From Curtobacterium sp. VKM Ac-2922 (GTDB taxonomy: Bacteria > Actinomycetota > Actinomycetes > Actinomycetales > Microbacteriaceae), in assembly GCF_022815645.1 (NCBI RefSeq), contig NZ_JALGRO010000011.1, forward strand, positions 62,001 through 126,000: DNA of 64,000 bases, given 5' to 3'. Below, one piece after another: positions 9,342 to 21,785 of the stretch. The notes under the pieces were generated by a model. That model searched no databases and had not been told where the DNA came from. It saw nothing but the letters and a program-made list of their open reading frames with translations. How positions within the stretch are numbered: the stretch's first letter is position 1; every line of letters begins with the position of its first letter. Made by a program: the position numbers and the translations under genes.

Positions 9342-9378
9342 CGACGCCCGTCGTACCCACTCGGTACGGCGGGCGTCG
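9342..9378 (+). terminator. Terminator of crgA
   Basis: Inverted repeat CGACGCCCGTCGTACC / GGTACGGCGGGCGTCG with a 4-base loop, 17 bp after the crgA stop. One mismatch in a 16-bp stem; followed by TCGTCT rather than a run of T. Confidence 0.7.
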
Positions 9379-9424
9379 TCGTCTGCCCACAGGCTGCCTG
9401 ACCGATCTGCGCCGTCAGGCCCGG

Positions 9425-9541
9425 TTCTCCACAGGCCTGCAGGTTCTCCACACGGCTGTCCACATGCAGGGTCCGGAGTTGTCCACAGGTCTCTCCACAA
9501 TGGGGATAATCACACGCGTGTAACTCAGGGAGTTCTCCACA
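9425..9541 (+). promoter_or_regulatory. Cluster of six DnaA-box-like sites, all in one orientation
   Basis: Sites ending in TCCACA at 9425 (TTCTCCACA), 9444 (TTCTCCACA), 9456 (CTGTCCACA), 9479 (TTGTCCACA), 9491 (CTCTCCACA) and 9533 (TTCTCCACA). Only TTGTCCACA matches the actinobacterial DnaA consensus; the others differ in the first three bases. A TGGGGATAA follows the fifth site. This fills the crgA-rhomboid gap, which holds no gene. Function unknown: DnaA titration or control is inferred only from the motif. Confidence 0.55.
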
Positions 9542-9547
9542 GACGAC

Positions 9548-9583
9548 GAACGCCCCGCCGCTCCGAAGAGCAGCGGGGCGTTC
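9548..9583. terminator. Bidirectional hairpin between crgA and rhomboid genes
   Basis: Perfect 11-bp stem GAACGCCCCGC / GCGGGGCGTTC, with a second short stem GCTC/GAGC on a CGAA loop inside. It lies 25 bp beyond the stop of the minus-strand rhomboid gene and is probably its terminator. Confidence 0.75.
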
Positions 9584-9607
9584 CGTGCCGAAGCCGGGGC
9601 CGGTCGA

Positions 9608-10462
9608 TCAGCCGATGGCGATCGCGTAGCCGACGTAGGTCAGCGCGATGATGACCACCGCTTCGGCGACGAGCAGCGCGATCTGCAGGTTCCGTCGACG
9701 GATGTTCCTTGTCTTGGCGAAGACGTAGCCCGTCAGGAAGCCCACGGCGATCCCACCCACGTGGGCCTGCCACGAGATGTTGGTGCCCGGCAGGAACCCG
9801 ATCACCAGGTTCAGACCGATGATGACCAGCAGTGAGACGGCATTGCCACCCAGGCTGCGCTGCAGCATGAAGAACGCCGCGAACAGCCCGAAGATCGCGC
9901 CTGATGCGCCCACGACCGACGAGCCGGGAGCGATCAGGGTGACGGCCATGGAACCGCCGAGTCCCGCCAGGAAGTACAGCGCCAGGAAGCGCCAGGTCCC
10001 GAGCATGTTCTCGAGCATCCGACCGAAGATGAACACCGCCCACATGTTGAAGGCGATGTGCAGGAAGCCCGAGTGCACGAACAACGAGGTCACCATGCGC
10101 CACGGCTGGGTGGGCAGGTACGCCGCGTTGAAGAACAACAGCTGGGTGAAGTACCCGCGCGTGACCTGGTCGAGCAACCAGATCAGCACGGACACCGCGA
10201 TGATGACGATCGTCGCCTTCTGGTCGAGCATCGCGAAGCGCCGCCGCGCGACCGTCAGCCCGTTCGGGGCCCCGGAAGCTCGGCGGTTCTCGGTGAACTT
10301 CGCACGCTGCTCGCGCACGCACTCAGGGCAGTGCACCCCGACCGCCGCCGGTGTCTGGCACTCCGTGCAGATCGTCCGCCCGCACCGCTGGCACAGGATG
10401 AAGCTCTGTCGGTCTGGGTGCCGGTAGCAGTAGTTGGCCGGGTTGTACGCCTGATCGGTCAC
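9608..10462 (-). CDS. Rhomboid-family intramembrane serine protease with N-terminal zinc ribbon
   Basis: Membrane protease cutting within transmembrane segments. Residues 12-48 form a cysteine-rich ribbon (CYRH, CQRCGRTICTEC, CPEC), common in actinobacterial rhomboids. The rest has six or more hydrophobic helices with the catalytic Ser187 in GASGAIFG and His234 in WQAHVGG; the HSGFLHIAFNMW segment is the conserved loop-1/TM2 region. Length 284 aa. The gene lies 5 bp downstream of the cyclophilin gene on the same strand and is probably co-transcribed with it. Natural substrates are unknown. Confidence 0.93.
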   Translation of the reverse strand: MTDQAYNPANYCYRHPDRQSFILCQRCGRTICTECQTPAAVGVHCPECVREQRAKFTENRRASGAPNGLTVARRRFAMLDQKATIVIIAVSVLIWLLDQVTRGYFTQLLFFNAAYLPTQPWRMVTSLFVHSGFLHIAFNMWAVFIFGRMLENMLGTWRFLALYFLAGLGGSMAVTLIAPGSSVVGASGAIFGLFAAFFMLQRSLGGNAVSLLVIIGLNLVIGFLPGTNISWQAHVGGIAVGFLTGYVFAKTRNIRRRNLQIALLVAEAVVIIALTYVGYAIAIG

Positions 10463-10467
10463 AGGGG

Positions 10468-11007
10468 TCAGACGGACTCGACGTCGATGCTGTTGATGAC
10501 GACGTCCTCGAGCGGCTTGTCACGGCCGTCCGTGGGGACGCCCTCGATCGCGTCGACGACAGCGCGGGACTCGTCGTCCGCGACCTCACCGAAGATGGTG
10601 TGCTTGCCCTGCAGCCACGGGGTGGCGACGGTCGTGATGAAGAACTGCGACCCGTTGGTGCCGCGGCCGCCCTGGATGCCGGCGTTCGCCATGGCGAAGA
10701 TGTAGGGGTTCTGGAAGGTGAGCTCCGGGGAGATCTCGTCGTCGAAGCGGTAGCCGGGGCCGCCGACGCCCTGTCCGAGCGGGTCGCCGCCCTGGATCAT
10801 GAAGTCCTTGATGATGCGGTGGAAGACCACACCGTCGTACAGCTTGTCGGTCGACACCTTGCCCGTGCCCGGGTGGGTCCATTCCTGCTGGCCGGTGGCG
10901 AGGTCGACGAAGTTCTTGACGGTCTTGGGTGCGTGGTTGCCGAACAGGTTGACGCGGATGTCGCCCTTGTTCGTGTGGATCGTTGCGACAGCAGTGTGCA
11001 GAGACAT
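10468..11007 (-). CDS. ppiA: Cyclophilin-type peptidyl-prolyl cis-trans isomerase
   Basis: Cytoplasmic prolyl isomerase of 179 aa. Conserved active-site elements are present: FHRIIKDFMIQGGDP (catalytic Arg in FHR), GSQFFIT and the C-terminal HTIFGEV. The ATG at 11007 is chosen because MSLHTAVATIHTNKGDI matches family starts; in-frame codons upstream do not. It has no signal peptide. In mycobacteria ppiA lies in the same neighbourhood near crgA and a rhomboid gene. Confidence 0.94.
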   Translation of the reverse strand: MSLHTAVATIHTNKGDIRVNLFGNHAPKTVKNFVDLATGQQEWTHPGTGKVSTDKLYDGVVFHRIIKDFMIQGGDPLGQGVGGPGYRFDDEISPELTFQNPYIFAMANAGIQGGRGTNGSQFFITTVATPWLQGKHTIFGEVADDESRAVVDAIEGVPTDGRDKPLEDVVINSIDVESV

Positions 11008-11123
11008 GTTCCGATTCTCGCATGTGTGACCTGCGTACAGACGAGACGCACAGGGACGGCCCTGTGACCTGTCAGGCACCCTGGTGGCAGGATGGGTGCA
11101 CGCCGTTCCGATGGAGGTACCAG

Positions 11124-11699
11124 ATGACGACGATCGAACTGTCGCGCAAGCGCCGGAAGCAGATCAAGAAGCTCAAGGGCAAGACCGCCTCGCTCCTCGG
11201 CGAGCAGCGCAAGGTGCTCGAGCACGCGAACGAGATCCTGGCCGATGCCCGCTCGCACGCCGCCGATGCAGCGCGCAAGGACATCGCCCCCCGCGTCCAG
11301 CACGCGATCGACAACGGGGTGCGCCCGGCCGTCGCAACCGGTGTGCACGCTGCCACCTCGGCTGCGCAGACCGCGTCGCACCGGTTCCAGACCGAGGTCA
11401 TCCCCGGACTGGTGTCGACCGCGGGCTCGGTCATGAGCGTGGGCGACCTCGCGAAGGACCCCCGCGTCAAGAAGCTCGTCAAGAAGGCCCAGAAGAAGGG
11501 CAAGCAGGCCAAGAAGGCCGCGGCCAAGTACACGCCCGGTCACCAGAAGCAGGGCATCGGCTTCGGTGGCGTCGCGCTGATCGTGGTCGGGGTGGTCGCC
11601 ATCGCTGGTGCCGCGTACGCCGCGTACCAGACGCTCCGCGCCGACGACGACCTGTGGGTCGCTGACGACGCCGACTCGGCGGACAAGTCCGCCGCCTGA
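11124..11699 (+). CDS. Lys/Ala-rich membrane-anchored protein of unknown function
   Basis: I do not recognise a named family. The 191-aa product starts at an ATG with GGAGG seven bases upstream. Residues about 1-50 are a Lys/Arg-rich, probably helical stretch; 50-140 is an amphipathic, Ala/His-rich segment that could form a coiled coil; a KKAQKKGKQAKKAA stretch follows; then one transmembrane helix (about 153-173) and a short acidic tail. Similar proteins occur next to ppiA in Microbacteriaceae and are usually called hypothetical. A clear terminator follows, so it is probably a single-gene transcript. Confidence 0.75.
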   Translation: MTTIELSRKRRKQIKKLKGKTASLLGEQRKVLEHANEILADARSHAADAARKDIAPRVQHAIDNGVRPAVATGVHAATSAAQTASHRFQTEVIPGLVSTAGSVMSVGDLAKDPRVKKLVKKAQKKGKQAKKAAAKYTPGHQKQGIGFGGVALIVVGVVAIAGAAYAAYQTLRADDDLWVADDADSADKSAA

Positions 11700-11712
11700 C
11701 CTCCCGGTTCGT

Positions 11713-11746
11713 ACGAAGGGCCTCGGCACGCGCCGGGGCCCTTCGT
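11713..11746 (+). terminator. Terminator of the 11124-11699 gene
   Basis: ACGAAGGGCC / GGCCCTTCGT arms, extended inward by CGGC/GCCG, followed by CGTTCTT. It lies 13 bp after the stop codon. Confidence 0.75.
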
Positions 11747-11770
11747 CGTTCTTGGCACGGGTGCTGTCCG

Positions 11771-11794
11771 TGTGCGTGTGCGTGTGCGTGTGCG
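11771..11794. repeat. Hexanucleotide microsatellite (TGTGCG)4
   Basis: Four perfect copies of TGTGCG in non-coding sequence. Its length may vary by slipped-strand replication. Confidence 0.85.
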
Positions 11795-11944
11795 ACCTCG
11801 ACGCACCGCGGCGAGCCCTTTCACCCGCCCCGATCCGTCGGCCGCAGGTCCGTGACGCGGGCCGCGCCGAACAGGAGGCCCGCGGCGGCCTGGCCTCGTG
11901 CCTCCCGCCCGGTGCCACGTGCGTGGCACACGCCGATGCCACAC

Positions 11945-12220
11945 GCGCACTGACTGGTCACGACACCCCGCTCACGTCCAGCGACTGGTCGCAGCATGTC
12001 GCTCCGGCGACGACCCAACGACAAGTCGTGACCACTCGCCGAAGCTGAGCGGTGTGTTGCGACCGCTCGGACGGGCCGCGTGTTGTCACGGCCTCGCGCG
12101 CTGACTGGTCACGACACCCCGCTCACATCCGGCCACTGGGCACAGAACGTCGCCCCGCCGACGCCCCACCGACAAGTCGTGACCACTCGGCGAACCCGAG
12201 CGGTGTGTTGCGACCACTCA
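11945..12220. repeat. Two tandem copies of a 151-bp repeat built on a GTYGYGACC motif
   Basis: Copies begin near 11945 and 12096. Each holds the motif GGTCACGAC (11956; 12107), a diverged copy 31 bp on (11987; about 12138), then the inverse GTCGTGACC (12025; 12176), and 31 bp on GTTGCGACC (12056; 12207). Corresponding motifs are exactly 151 bp apart. Forward motifs are followed by RCTCGG-like bases. The whole stretch 11700-12327 has no credible gene: the open frames are compositional and differ between copies. It lies between a terminator and the tRNA genes. Function unknown. Confidence 0.8.
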
Positions 12221-12278
12221 GGGCACGGGCACACACGAGGCACACCGCGCCGGAGGCGCGCAGACCAGCACGACGACC

Positions 12279-12315
12279 GAGCGTTGCGGAGCGAGGAACG
12301 AGCGGAGCAACGCTC
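12279..12315 (-). terminator. Probable terminator of the gyrA-tRNA transcript
   Basis: Arms GAGCGTTGC / GCAACGCTC with a 19-nt partly self-complementary loop, 13 bp beyond the 3' end of tRNA-Ala on the minus strand. Confidence 0.55.
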
Positions 12316-12327
12316 ACGCCGAGGGAG

Positions 12328-12400
12328 TGGAGCCTGGGAGAATCGAACTCCCGACATCCTGCTTGCAAAGCAGGCGCTCTACCAACTGAGCTAAGGCCCC
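12328..12400 (-). tRNA. alaT: tRNA-Ala (anticodon TGC)
   Basis: Read on the minus strand it begins GGGGCCTTAGCTCAG and ends with the TTCGATTC T-loop and GGCTCCA. The anticodon stem CCTGC/GCAGG holds TGC. The acceptor stem has seven pairs with one G-U. CCA is not encoded. It is second of two tRNAs after gyrA. Confidence 0.95.
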
Positions 12401-12453
12401 GAGTGACCCCCGAGGGAGTCGCGGCACCGCAGTACCTGGGATTGAATTGTGCG

Positions 12454-12530
12454 TGGTGGGGCTACAAGGACTTGAACCTTGGACCTCTTCGTTATCAGCG
12501 AAGCGCTCTAACCGCCTGAGCTATAGCCCC
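12454..12530 (-). tRNA. ileT: tRNA-Ile (anticodon GAT)
   Basis: Minus-strand sequence begins GGGGCTATAGCTCAG, has the anticodon GAT in a CTTCG/CGAAG stem, and ends GTAGCCCCACCA. CCA is encoded (12454-12456). The gyrA-DUF3566-tRNA-Ile-tRNA-Ala order is standard in actinobacteria. Confidence 0.96.
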
Positions 12531-12605
12531 TCAGACCGGATGAAAGCCTAGCGCACGAACCCGCCGGAGCGAAATCGTGCGGTCGGCCCCATCCGGCCGG
12601 GTGTG

Positions 12606-13005
12606 TCAGTTGTTCGTGAAGCCCACGAGCAGACCGCCCGTGATCCGCACACTGAGGTTGTACAGCACGCTGACGATGGCGCCGAGCACCGTGCCGACGA
12701 CCACGTTGAGGATGCCGACGACGACCGAGAACCCGAGCACCTGGCCCAGCGAGAACTGGTCCATGATCGAGTAGTTGTTCTGCCCGGTGACGTCCTTGAG
12801 CAGGGCGTCGATCTGGGTGAACACCCCGGTCTGGTTGAGGATGCCCCACACCAGGGCGGTGGCGACGACGATCACGATGCTGCCCGCGAGGGCGATCAGG
12901 AACGACAGCTTCACCATCGACCAGAAGTCGAGGTAGACCAGTCGGAGCCGCACCTGGCGGGTGCCGACGGGTCGCTTCGCCTTCTTCTGGAGCTTCTCGG
13001 CGACA

Positions 13006-13013
<8 letters not shown>
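12606..13013 (-). CDS. DUF3566 membrane protein
   Basis: 135-aa membrane protein of the DUF3566 family, found directly after gyrA in most actinobacteria; role unknown, though a link to the divisome or cell envelope has been suggested by its conservation. It has a basic N-terminus, a conserved [20 protein letters not shown] segment, a first helix (about 36-60), then a short periplasmic loop and a second helix (about 88-115). The ATG at 13013 lies inside the last codons of gyrA (8-bp overlap in another frame), so translation is probably coupled. Stop TGA at 12606. Confidence 0.92.
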
Positions 13014-15675
<2,662 letters not shown>

Positions 15676-15750
15676 CTGACTCGGCTACCTTTCTGACGGC
15701 CGGGAGGCCGTGGTGACGTTCGTCGCGCCGGGCGCGACCACAGGTGGTCC

Positions 15751-15787
15751 GGACCAGGACGCGCGGCTGGCACCGCGCCTCCTGTCC
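15751..15787. repeat. Dispersed palindromic repeat, copy 2 (gyrB-gyrA spacer)
   Basis: GGACCAGGACGCGCGG and CCGCGCCTCCTGTCC form an imperfect stem around CTGGCA. It sits just after the gyrB stop in the gyrB-gyrA gap. Its arms match the copies at 8229, 51701, 54263 and 56321. It could affect the gyrB:gyrA transcript ratio. Confidence 0.65.
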
Positions 15788-15792
15788 GTGGA

Positions 15793-17823
<2,031 letters not shown>

Positions 17824-17855
17824 TCAGTCTATCGCAGGCGCCTCGTCCGCGAGGG

Positions 17856-17878
17856 TGAAAACGGCCCCTGGAGGGCCG
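17856..17878 (-). terminator. Intrinsic terminator upstream of gyrB
   Basis: On the minus strand the stem CGGCCCTCCAGGGGCCG is followed by TTTTC, the best T-tract terminator in the window. It ends the recF/dciA-like transcript before gyrB. Confidence 0.75.
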
Positions 17879-17888
17879 ATTTCGCGAC

Positions 17889-17907
17889 CAGAGGATGATT
17901 TCCTCTG
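17889..17907 (-). terminator. Second hairpin directly after the dciA-like stop
   Basis: CAGAGGA / TCCTCTG with a 5-nt loop, starting 2 bp after the stop codon and in tandem with the terminator at 17856-17878. Confidence 0.5.
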
Positions 17908-17908
17908 C

Positions 17909-18409
17909 TCAACCGTAGGTATCGCGAGGACCGCGCCCCTGGACGCTCCTGAGGCCGCGTTTCCAGGTGGGGACGTCTGGGCCCGAAACACGTATCGACT
18001 GCACGCCCGCCTCCGGGTGGCGCTCCGCGATGGTCGTCGTGACCGTCGCACGCATGAGCCGGAGCTGTGTCGCCCAGGCCGTCGAGTCGCAGCGGATGAC
18101 GAGCGCGCCGTCCTCGATGGTCACCGGACTGGAGTGCTTCGCGAGCTCTTCGCCCACCACGCTCGGCCAGTCGACGAACAGCTCCGACCGTGCCAGCGGC
18201 TCGGTCCAGCCGAGCTCGGCGGCGAGCGATCCGACGATGTCGCCGAGCCCCTTGGGTTCACGGCCGCGCCCGTACGGCACGGTGTCGGCGTCGAACTCCT
18301 TGGCACGTCGGCGCCGGGCGTCGACCCCACGCTTGGACGGGTCGCCGAAGACCGCCTTGAGGTGGCCGTACACGCGGGCCGGCTCGGTGGGTCGCCAGGG
18401 ACGGGGCAT
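17909..18409 (-). CDS. DciA-like DUF721 protein (replicative helicase operator)
   Basis: DUF721 proteins of this type (DciA) help load the replicative helicase DnaB where no DnaC exists, as in most bacteria outside the enterics. The 166-aa product has a basic, divergent N-terminus and the conserved DUF721 core from about residue 60: WPSVVGEELAKHSSPV, then LVIRCDSTAWATQLRLM. Its ATG overlaps the recF stop by one base (TGATG), so the two are translationally coupled. The gene lies in the usual actinobacterial slot between recF and gyrB. Function in this organism is inferred from the family. Confidence 0.9.
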   Translation of the reverse strand: MPRPWRPTEPARVYGHLKAVFGDPSKRGVDARRRRAKEFDADTVPYGRGREPKGLGDIVGSLAAELGWTEPLARSELFVDWPSVVGEELAKHSSPVTIEDGALVIRCDSTAWATQLRLMRATVTTTIAERHPEAGVQSIRVSGPDVPTWKRGLRSVQGRGPRDTYG

Positions 18410-19650
18410 CAGACGTCGGCTTCCGTGGTCGCCGGGGCCCCGGCTTCCGGCGTCGCCGGACTGGAGGCCGTGGTCGGTTCCGTCTCGTCGGTCACGATGG
18501 TGCCGGCCTCGATCCGGACGGTGTGCGCCGCCAGCTGCGGGGGCACGTCGCCGAACACGGCGGCCGTGATGAGCACCTGCTCGTAGTCCGCCACCGCGTT
18601 GCCCAGGCGTTCGCGGCGGGACTCGTCGAGTTCGGCGAACACGTCGTCGAGGATGATGATCGGGTCGCCGAGCGTCGACTCCGCGCGCAGGATCGACGCG
18701 CTGGCCAGCTGGATTGCGAGCGCGAACGACCACGACTCGCCGTGACTGGCGTACCCGCGGGCCGGTAACCCGTTCAGGGTGAAGAGCACGTCGTCACGGT
18801 GGGGTCCGGCGAGGGTCAGCCCGCGGTCGAGTTCGTCGCGGCGGCGGCGCTCGAGCGCGACCCGGAAGGCCTCGGCCGCCGAGGGCACGGTGACGGGTTC
18901 GTCCGGGGTACCGAGCACGGGGTCGGTGGCCGAGGAGTCCTCGGGGTCGCCGCCGCGGACGCTCAGCACGCCCGTGATCGAGGCCTCGTGTCGTTCGCCG
19001 GCGACGGTCGCGTACGCCTCGGCGACGAAGGGCGCCAGGCGCCGGGTCAGGTGGTCACGCGCCGCGATGATCTCGGACCCGAACGCGACGAGCCGTTCGT
19101 CCCAGACGTCGAGCGTGGCGAGGGAACCCGACTTGGCCCCGGTCGCCCGAGCCGACTTCAGCAGGGTGTTGCGCTGCCGGAGCGTCCGGTCGTAGTCGGC
19201 GATGACGCCCTGCATGCGCGGGGCGATCTGCACGAGCAACTCGTCGAGCATCCGGCGACGACCCGACGGTTCGCCGCGGACCAGTGCCAGGTCCTCGGGG
19301 GCGAAGAGCACGCTCGTGCAGTACCGCGGCAACTCACGCGGCTTGATCGGCGCCCGGTTGACCTGCGCACGGTTCGACCCGGTGCGGTTGATCTGGACCT
19401 CGGCCAGGATGCTGCGGTCCTCGTGCGCGAGTCGTGCGCGGACGATCGCCGCGTCACAGCCCTGGCGGACCAAGGCGGCGTCGGTCGGGACCCGGTGCGA
19501 GCCGAGGGTGGAGAGGTAGGCGATGGACTCGACCAGGTTGGTCTTGCCCTGGCCGTTGCGTCCCACGAACAGGTTCGGCCCGCGTGCGAGGTCGACCTCC
19601 GCCTGCCGGTAGTTCCGGAAGTCGGTGAGCTGGAGGTGGTCGACGTGCAC
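18409..19650 (-). CDS. recF: DNA replication and repair protein RecF
   Basis: SMC-like ATPase that helps load RecA at gapped DNA with RecO and RecR. Walker A is GRNGQGKTN near residues 33-41. The C-terminal region shows the ABC-type signature and the Walker B segment IIILDDVFAELDESRR. The start is GTG at 19650, giving the typical MHVDHLQLTDFRNY. At 413 aa it carries a low-complexity Glu/Thr/Ala tail beyond the conserved end. It lies 27 bp after gnd and overlaps the dciA-like gene by one base. Confidence 0.96.
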   Translation of the reverse strand: MHVDHLQLTDFRNYRQAEVDLARGPNLFVGRNGQGKTNLVESIAYLSTLGSHRVPTDAALVRQGCDAAIVRARLAHEDRSILAEVQINRTGSNRAQVNRAPIKPRELPRYCTSVLFAPEDLALVRGEPSGRRRMLDELLVQIAPRMQGVIADYDRTLRQRNTLLKSARATGAKSGSLATLDVWDERLVAFGSEIIAARDHLTRRLAPFVAEAYATVAGERHEASITGVLSVRGGDPEDSSATDPVLGTPDEPVTVPSAAEAFRVALERRRRDELDRGLTLAGPHRDDVLFTLNGLPARGYASHGESWSFALAIQLASASILRAESTLGDPIIILDDVFAELDESRRERLGNAVADYEQVLITAAVFGDVPPQLAAHTVRIEAGTIVTDETEPTTASSPATPEAGAPATTEADV

Positions 19651-19677
19651 GCGGGCCGGGGCTTCGTCCCGGAGGGA

Positions 19678-20562
19678 CTAGGCCTTCTTGACGGCGTGGC
19701 CGCCGAACTGGTTGCGCAGCGCGGCGACGGCCTTCATCGTCGGGGACTGGCTGCCCTGACGCGAGACGAAGCGCGCGAACATGGCGGCGGAGAGCGCGGG
19801 CATCGGGACGGCCAGCTCGATCGCTTCTTCGAGGGTCCAACGACCCTCGCCCGAGTCGTCGACGTAGCCCTCGAGCTCGTCGAGCTTCGGGTCCTCGTTG
19901 ATCGCGAGCACGAGCAGGTCGAGCAGCCACGAGCGCACGACGGTGCCGCGCTGCCAGCCGGCGAAGACGGCCGGCACGTCGTGGACGATGTCCTTGGCCT
20001 CGAGCAGCTCGTAGCCCTCGCCGTAGGCCTGCATGATCGCGTACTCGATGCCGTTGTGGACCATCTTGGCGTAGTGCCCCGCGCCCACGCCGCCGGCGTG
20101 CGAGAAGCCCTCGCCGCGGGGGCCCTCGGGACGGAGTGCGTCGAAGACGGGCATCGCGAACTCGATGTCCTTCGGGTCGCCACCGGCCATCATGCCGTAG
20201 CCGTTGTCCTTGCCCCAGATGCCGCCGGAGACGCCGACGTCAATGTAGCGGATGCCCTTGGCGTCGAGCTGCTTGGCGTGCTTCTCGTCGTCGAGCCACT
20301 TCGAGTTGCCGCCGTCGATCACCAGGTCACCCGGCTCGAGCACCTCGGCCAGGTCGTTGATGACGTCGTCGGTGATCTTCCCGTGGGGGACCATGACCCA
20401 GACCAGACGCGGGCCGGTGAGGGCCTTCGCCAGCTCCCCGAGGTCGGCGACGTCCGAGACGGCGGGGTTGGCGTCGTACCCGACGACGTCGATCCCTGCG
20501 TTGCGCAGACGCGCACGCATGTTGTTGCCCATCTTCCCCAGGCCGACAAGACCGATCTGCAT
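19678..20562 (-). CDS. gnd: 6-phosphogluconate dehydrogenase, decarboxylating (short GndA type)
   Basis: Oxidises 6-phosphogluconate to ribulose 5-phosphate plus CO2 in the pentose phosphate pathway. The N-terminal Rossmann motif is GLVGLGKMGNNM, followed by the substrate-binding DGGNSKWLDD and the catalytic GAGHYAKMVHNGIEYA segment. At 294 aa it is the short, usually NAD-dependent form rather than the 470-aa form. Its place between dnaN and recF is characteristic of actinobacteria. Cofactor preference is inferred from subfamily length, not from a tested residue. Confidence 0.95.
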   Translation of the reverse strand: MQIGLVGLGKMGNNMRARLRNAGIDVVGYDANPAVSDVADLGELAKALTGPRLVWVMVPHGKITDDVINDLAEVLEPGDLVIDGGNSKWLDDEKHAKQLDAKGIRYIDVGVSGGIWGKDNGYGMMAGGDPKDIEFAMPVFDALRPEGPRGEGFSHAGGVGAGHYAKMVHNGIEYAIMQAYGEGYELLEAKDIVHDVPAVFAGWQRGTVVRSWLLDLLVLAINEDPKLDELEGYVDDSGEGRWTLEEAIELAVPMPALSAAMFARFVSRQGSQSPTMKAVAALRNQFGGHAVKKA

Positions 20563-20630
20563 GATTTCCTCTTCTGTTCGTCGTCGCGCCGGCGCTCGGT
20601 GGAGCCCGTCGGCGCAGTGTTCGGCTGTTG

Positions 20631-21785
20631 CTATCGCAGCAGGAGATTGGGCTGCAGCAGGTACCGGTAGCCGTCCGTCGCCGGTTCCTCGCGCGAGGAC
20701 TGGCCGGTGATGAGCACCGGGCCCGGCTTGTTGGGGTTCTCCGTCTTGGTGAAGGAGACACGGACGAACTCGGAGTGCACCGCGTTCAACCCATCCAGCA
20801 GGAAGGCGGGCTTCAACGAGACCACCGTTTCCTCGCCGGTCAGCAACGCATCGATCGACTCTGACGCCTGCGCTTGTTCGGATCCGATCGCCTCGAGCGT
20901 GAGCCCGTCGACCGAGAAGGAGAACCGGAGGGCGGCTTCGCGCTCCAGGACGAGGGAGACCCGTCGCACCGCTTCGACCAGCTCGGCCGTGTTGATCACG
21001 GCGTGGTCCTGCACGGTGTCGGGGAAGAGCCGGCGGACCGGCGGGTAGTTGCCCTTGATGAGCAACGAGGTGACGGTCTTGTCGGCGGCCTGGAACGCGA
21101 TGAGCTCACGCTCGGACGTGCCGCTGATCGACACCGACACCGTGCTGGCCGAGCCGAACGTGCGGCCCACCTCTTGCAGGGTGCGTGCCGGGACGAGCGC
21201 GTGCAGGGTCGTCGACTCGCCGTCGGCGGTACGACCCGAGTCCCACTGGATCGTCCGGACGGCGACGCGGTAGCGGTCGGTCGCGATGAGGGACAGGTCG
21301 TGGTCGCTGACCTCGAGCTGGACACCGGTGATCACCGGGGTGACGTCGTCACGGCTGGCGGCGACCGCGACCTGGGACACGGCTTCCGAGAACGCGTCGC
21401 CCGGGATGACGCCGGTCTGCTCGCCGACCTCGGGCAGGGTCGGGTACTCCTCGACCGGCATGCTCAGCAGCGTGAAGTGCGCCGAGCCGCAGGTCACGGT
21501 GATCCGCGACTCTTCCGTGGAGAACGACACGGGGGCGTTCGGCAGGCGGCTCGCGATGTCGTTCAACAGGCGGCCGGAGACGAGCACGGTGCCGGACTCG
21601 TCGATCTGCGCGGCGATGGACGTCTGCGCCGAGACCTCGTAGTCGAACGACGACAGTGTCAGGCGATCGCCCTCGGCATGGATCAACACACCCGACAGGA
21701 TCGGGAGGGTCGTGCGCTGTGGGAGGAGCTTCACCGCGAACGAGACGGCTTCGGAGAAGACGTCCCGGTTGACCTCGAACTTCAC
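20631..21785 (-). CDS. dnaN: DNA polymerase III beta subunit (sliding clamp)
   Basis: Ring-shaped processivity clamp, three domains per monomer. The 384-aa product begins MKFEVNRDVFSEAVSFAVKL from a GTG at 21785; the open frame reaches 21917, but the extra residues lie in oriC DNA and do not resemble the family. Family features include LPILSGVLI, the ATDRYRVAV strand and the C-terminal YLLQP segment near the end. An AGGGG-type site precedes the GTG. It runs away from oriC, 68 bp ahead of gnd. Confidence 0.97.
   Translation of the reverse strand: MKFEVNRDVFSEAVSFAVKLLPQRTTLPILSGVLIHAEGDRLTLSSFDYEVSAQTSIAAQIDESGTVLVSGRLLNDIASRLPNAPVSFSTEESRITVTCGSAHFTLLSMPVEEYPTLPEVGEQTGVIPGDAFSEAVSQVAVAASRDDVTPVITGVQLEVSDHDLSLIATDRYRVAVRTIQWDSGRTADGESTTLHALVPARTLQEVGRTFGSASTVSVSISGTSERELIAFQAADKTVTSLLIKGNYPPVRRLFPDTVQDHAVINTAELVEAVRRVSLVLEREAALRFSFSVDGLTLEAIGSEQAQASESIDALLTGEETVVSLKPAFLLDGLNAVHSEFVRVSFTKTENPNKPGPVLITGQSSREEPATDGYRYLLQPNLLLR

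Noticed and set aside
11608..12519. Open frames across the tandem repeat and the tRNA genes
   Set aside because: They read through a terminator, the repeat copies and two tRNAs; amino-acid make-up differs between the repeat copies.
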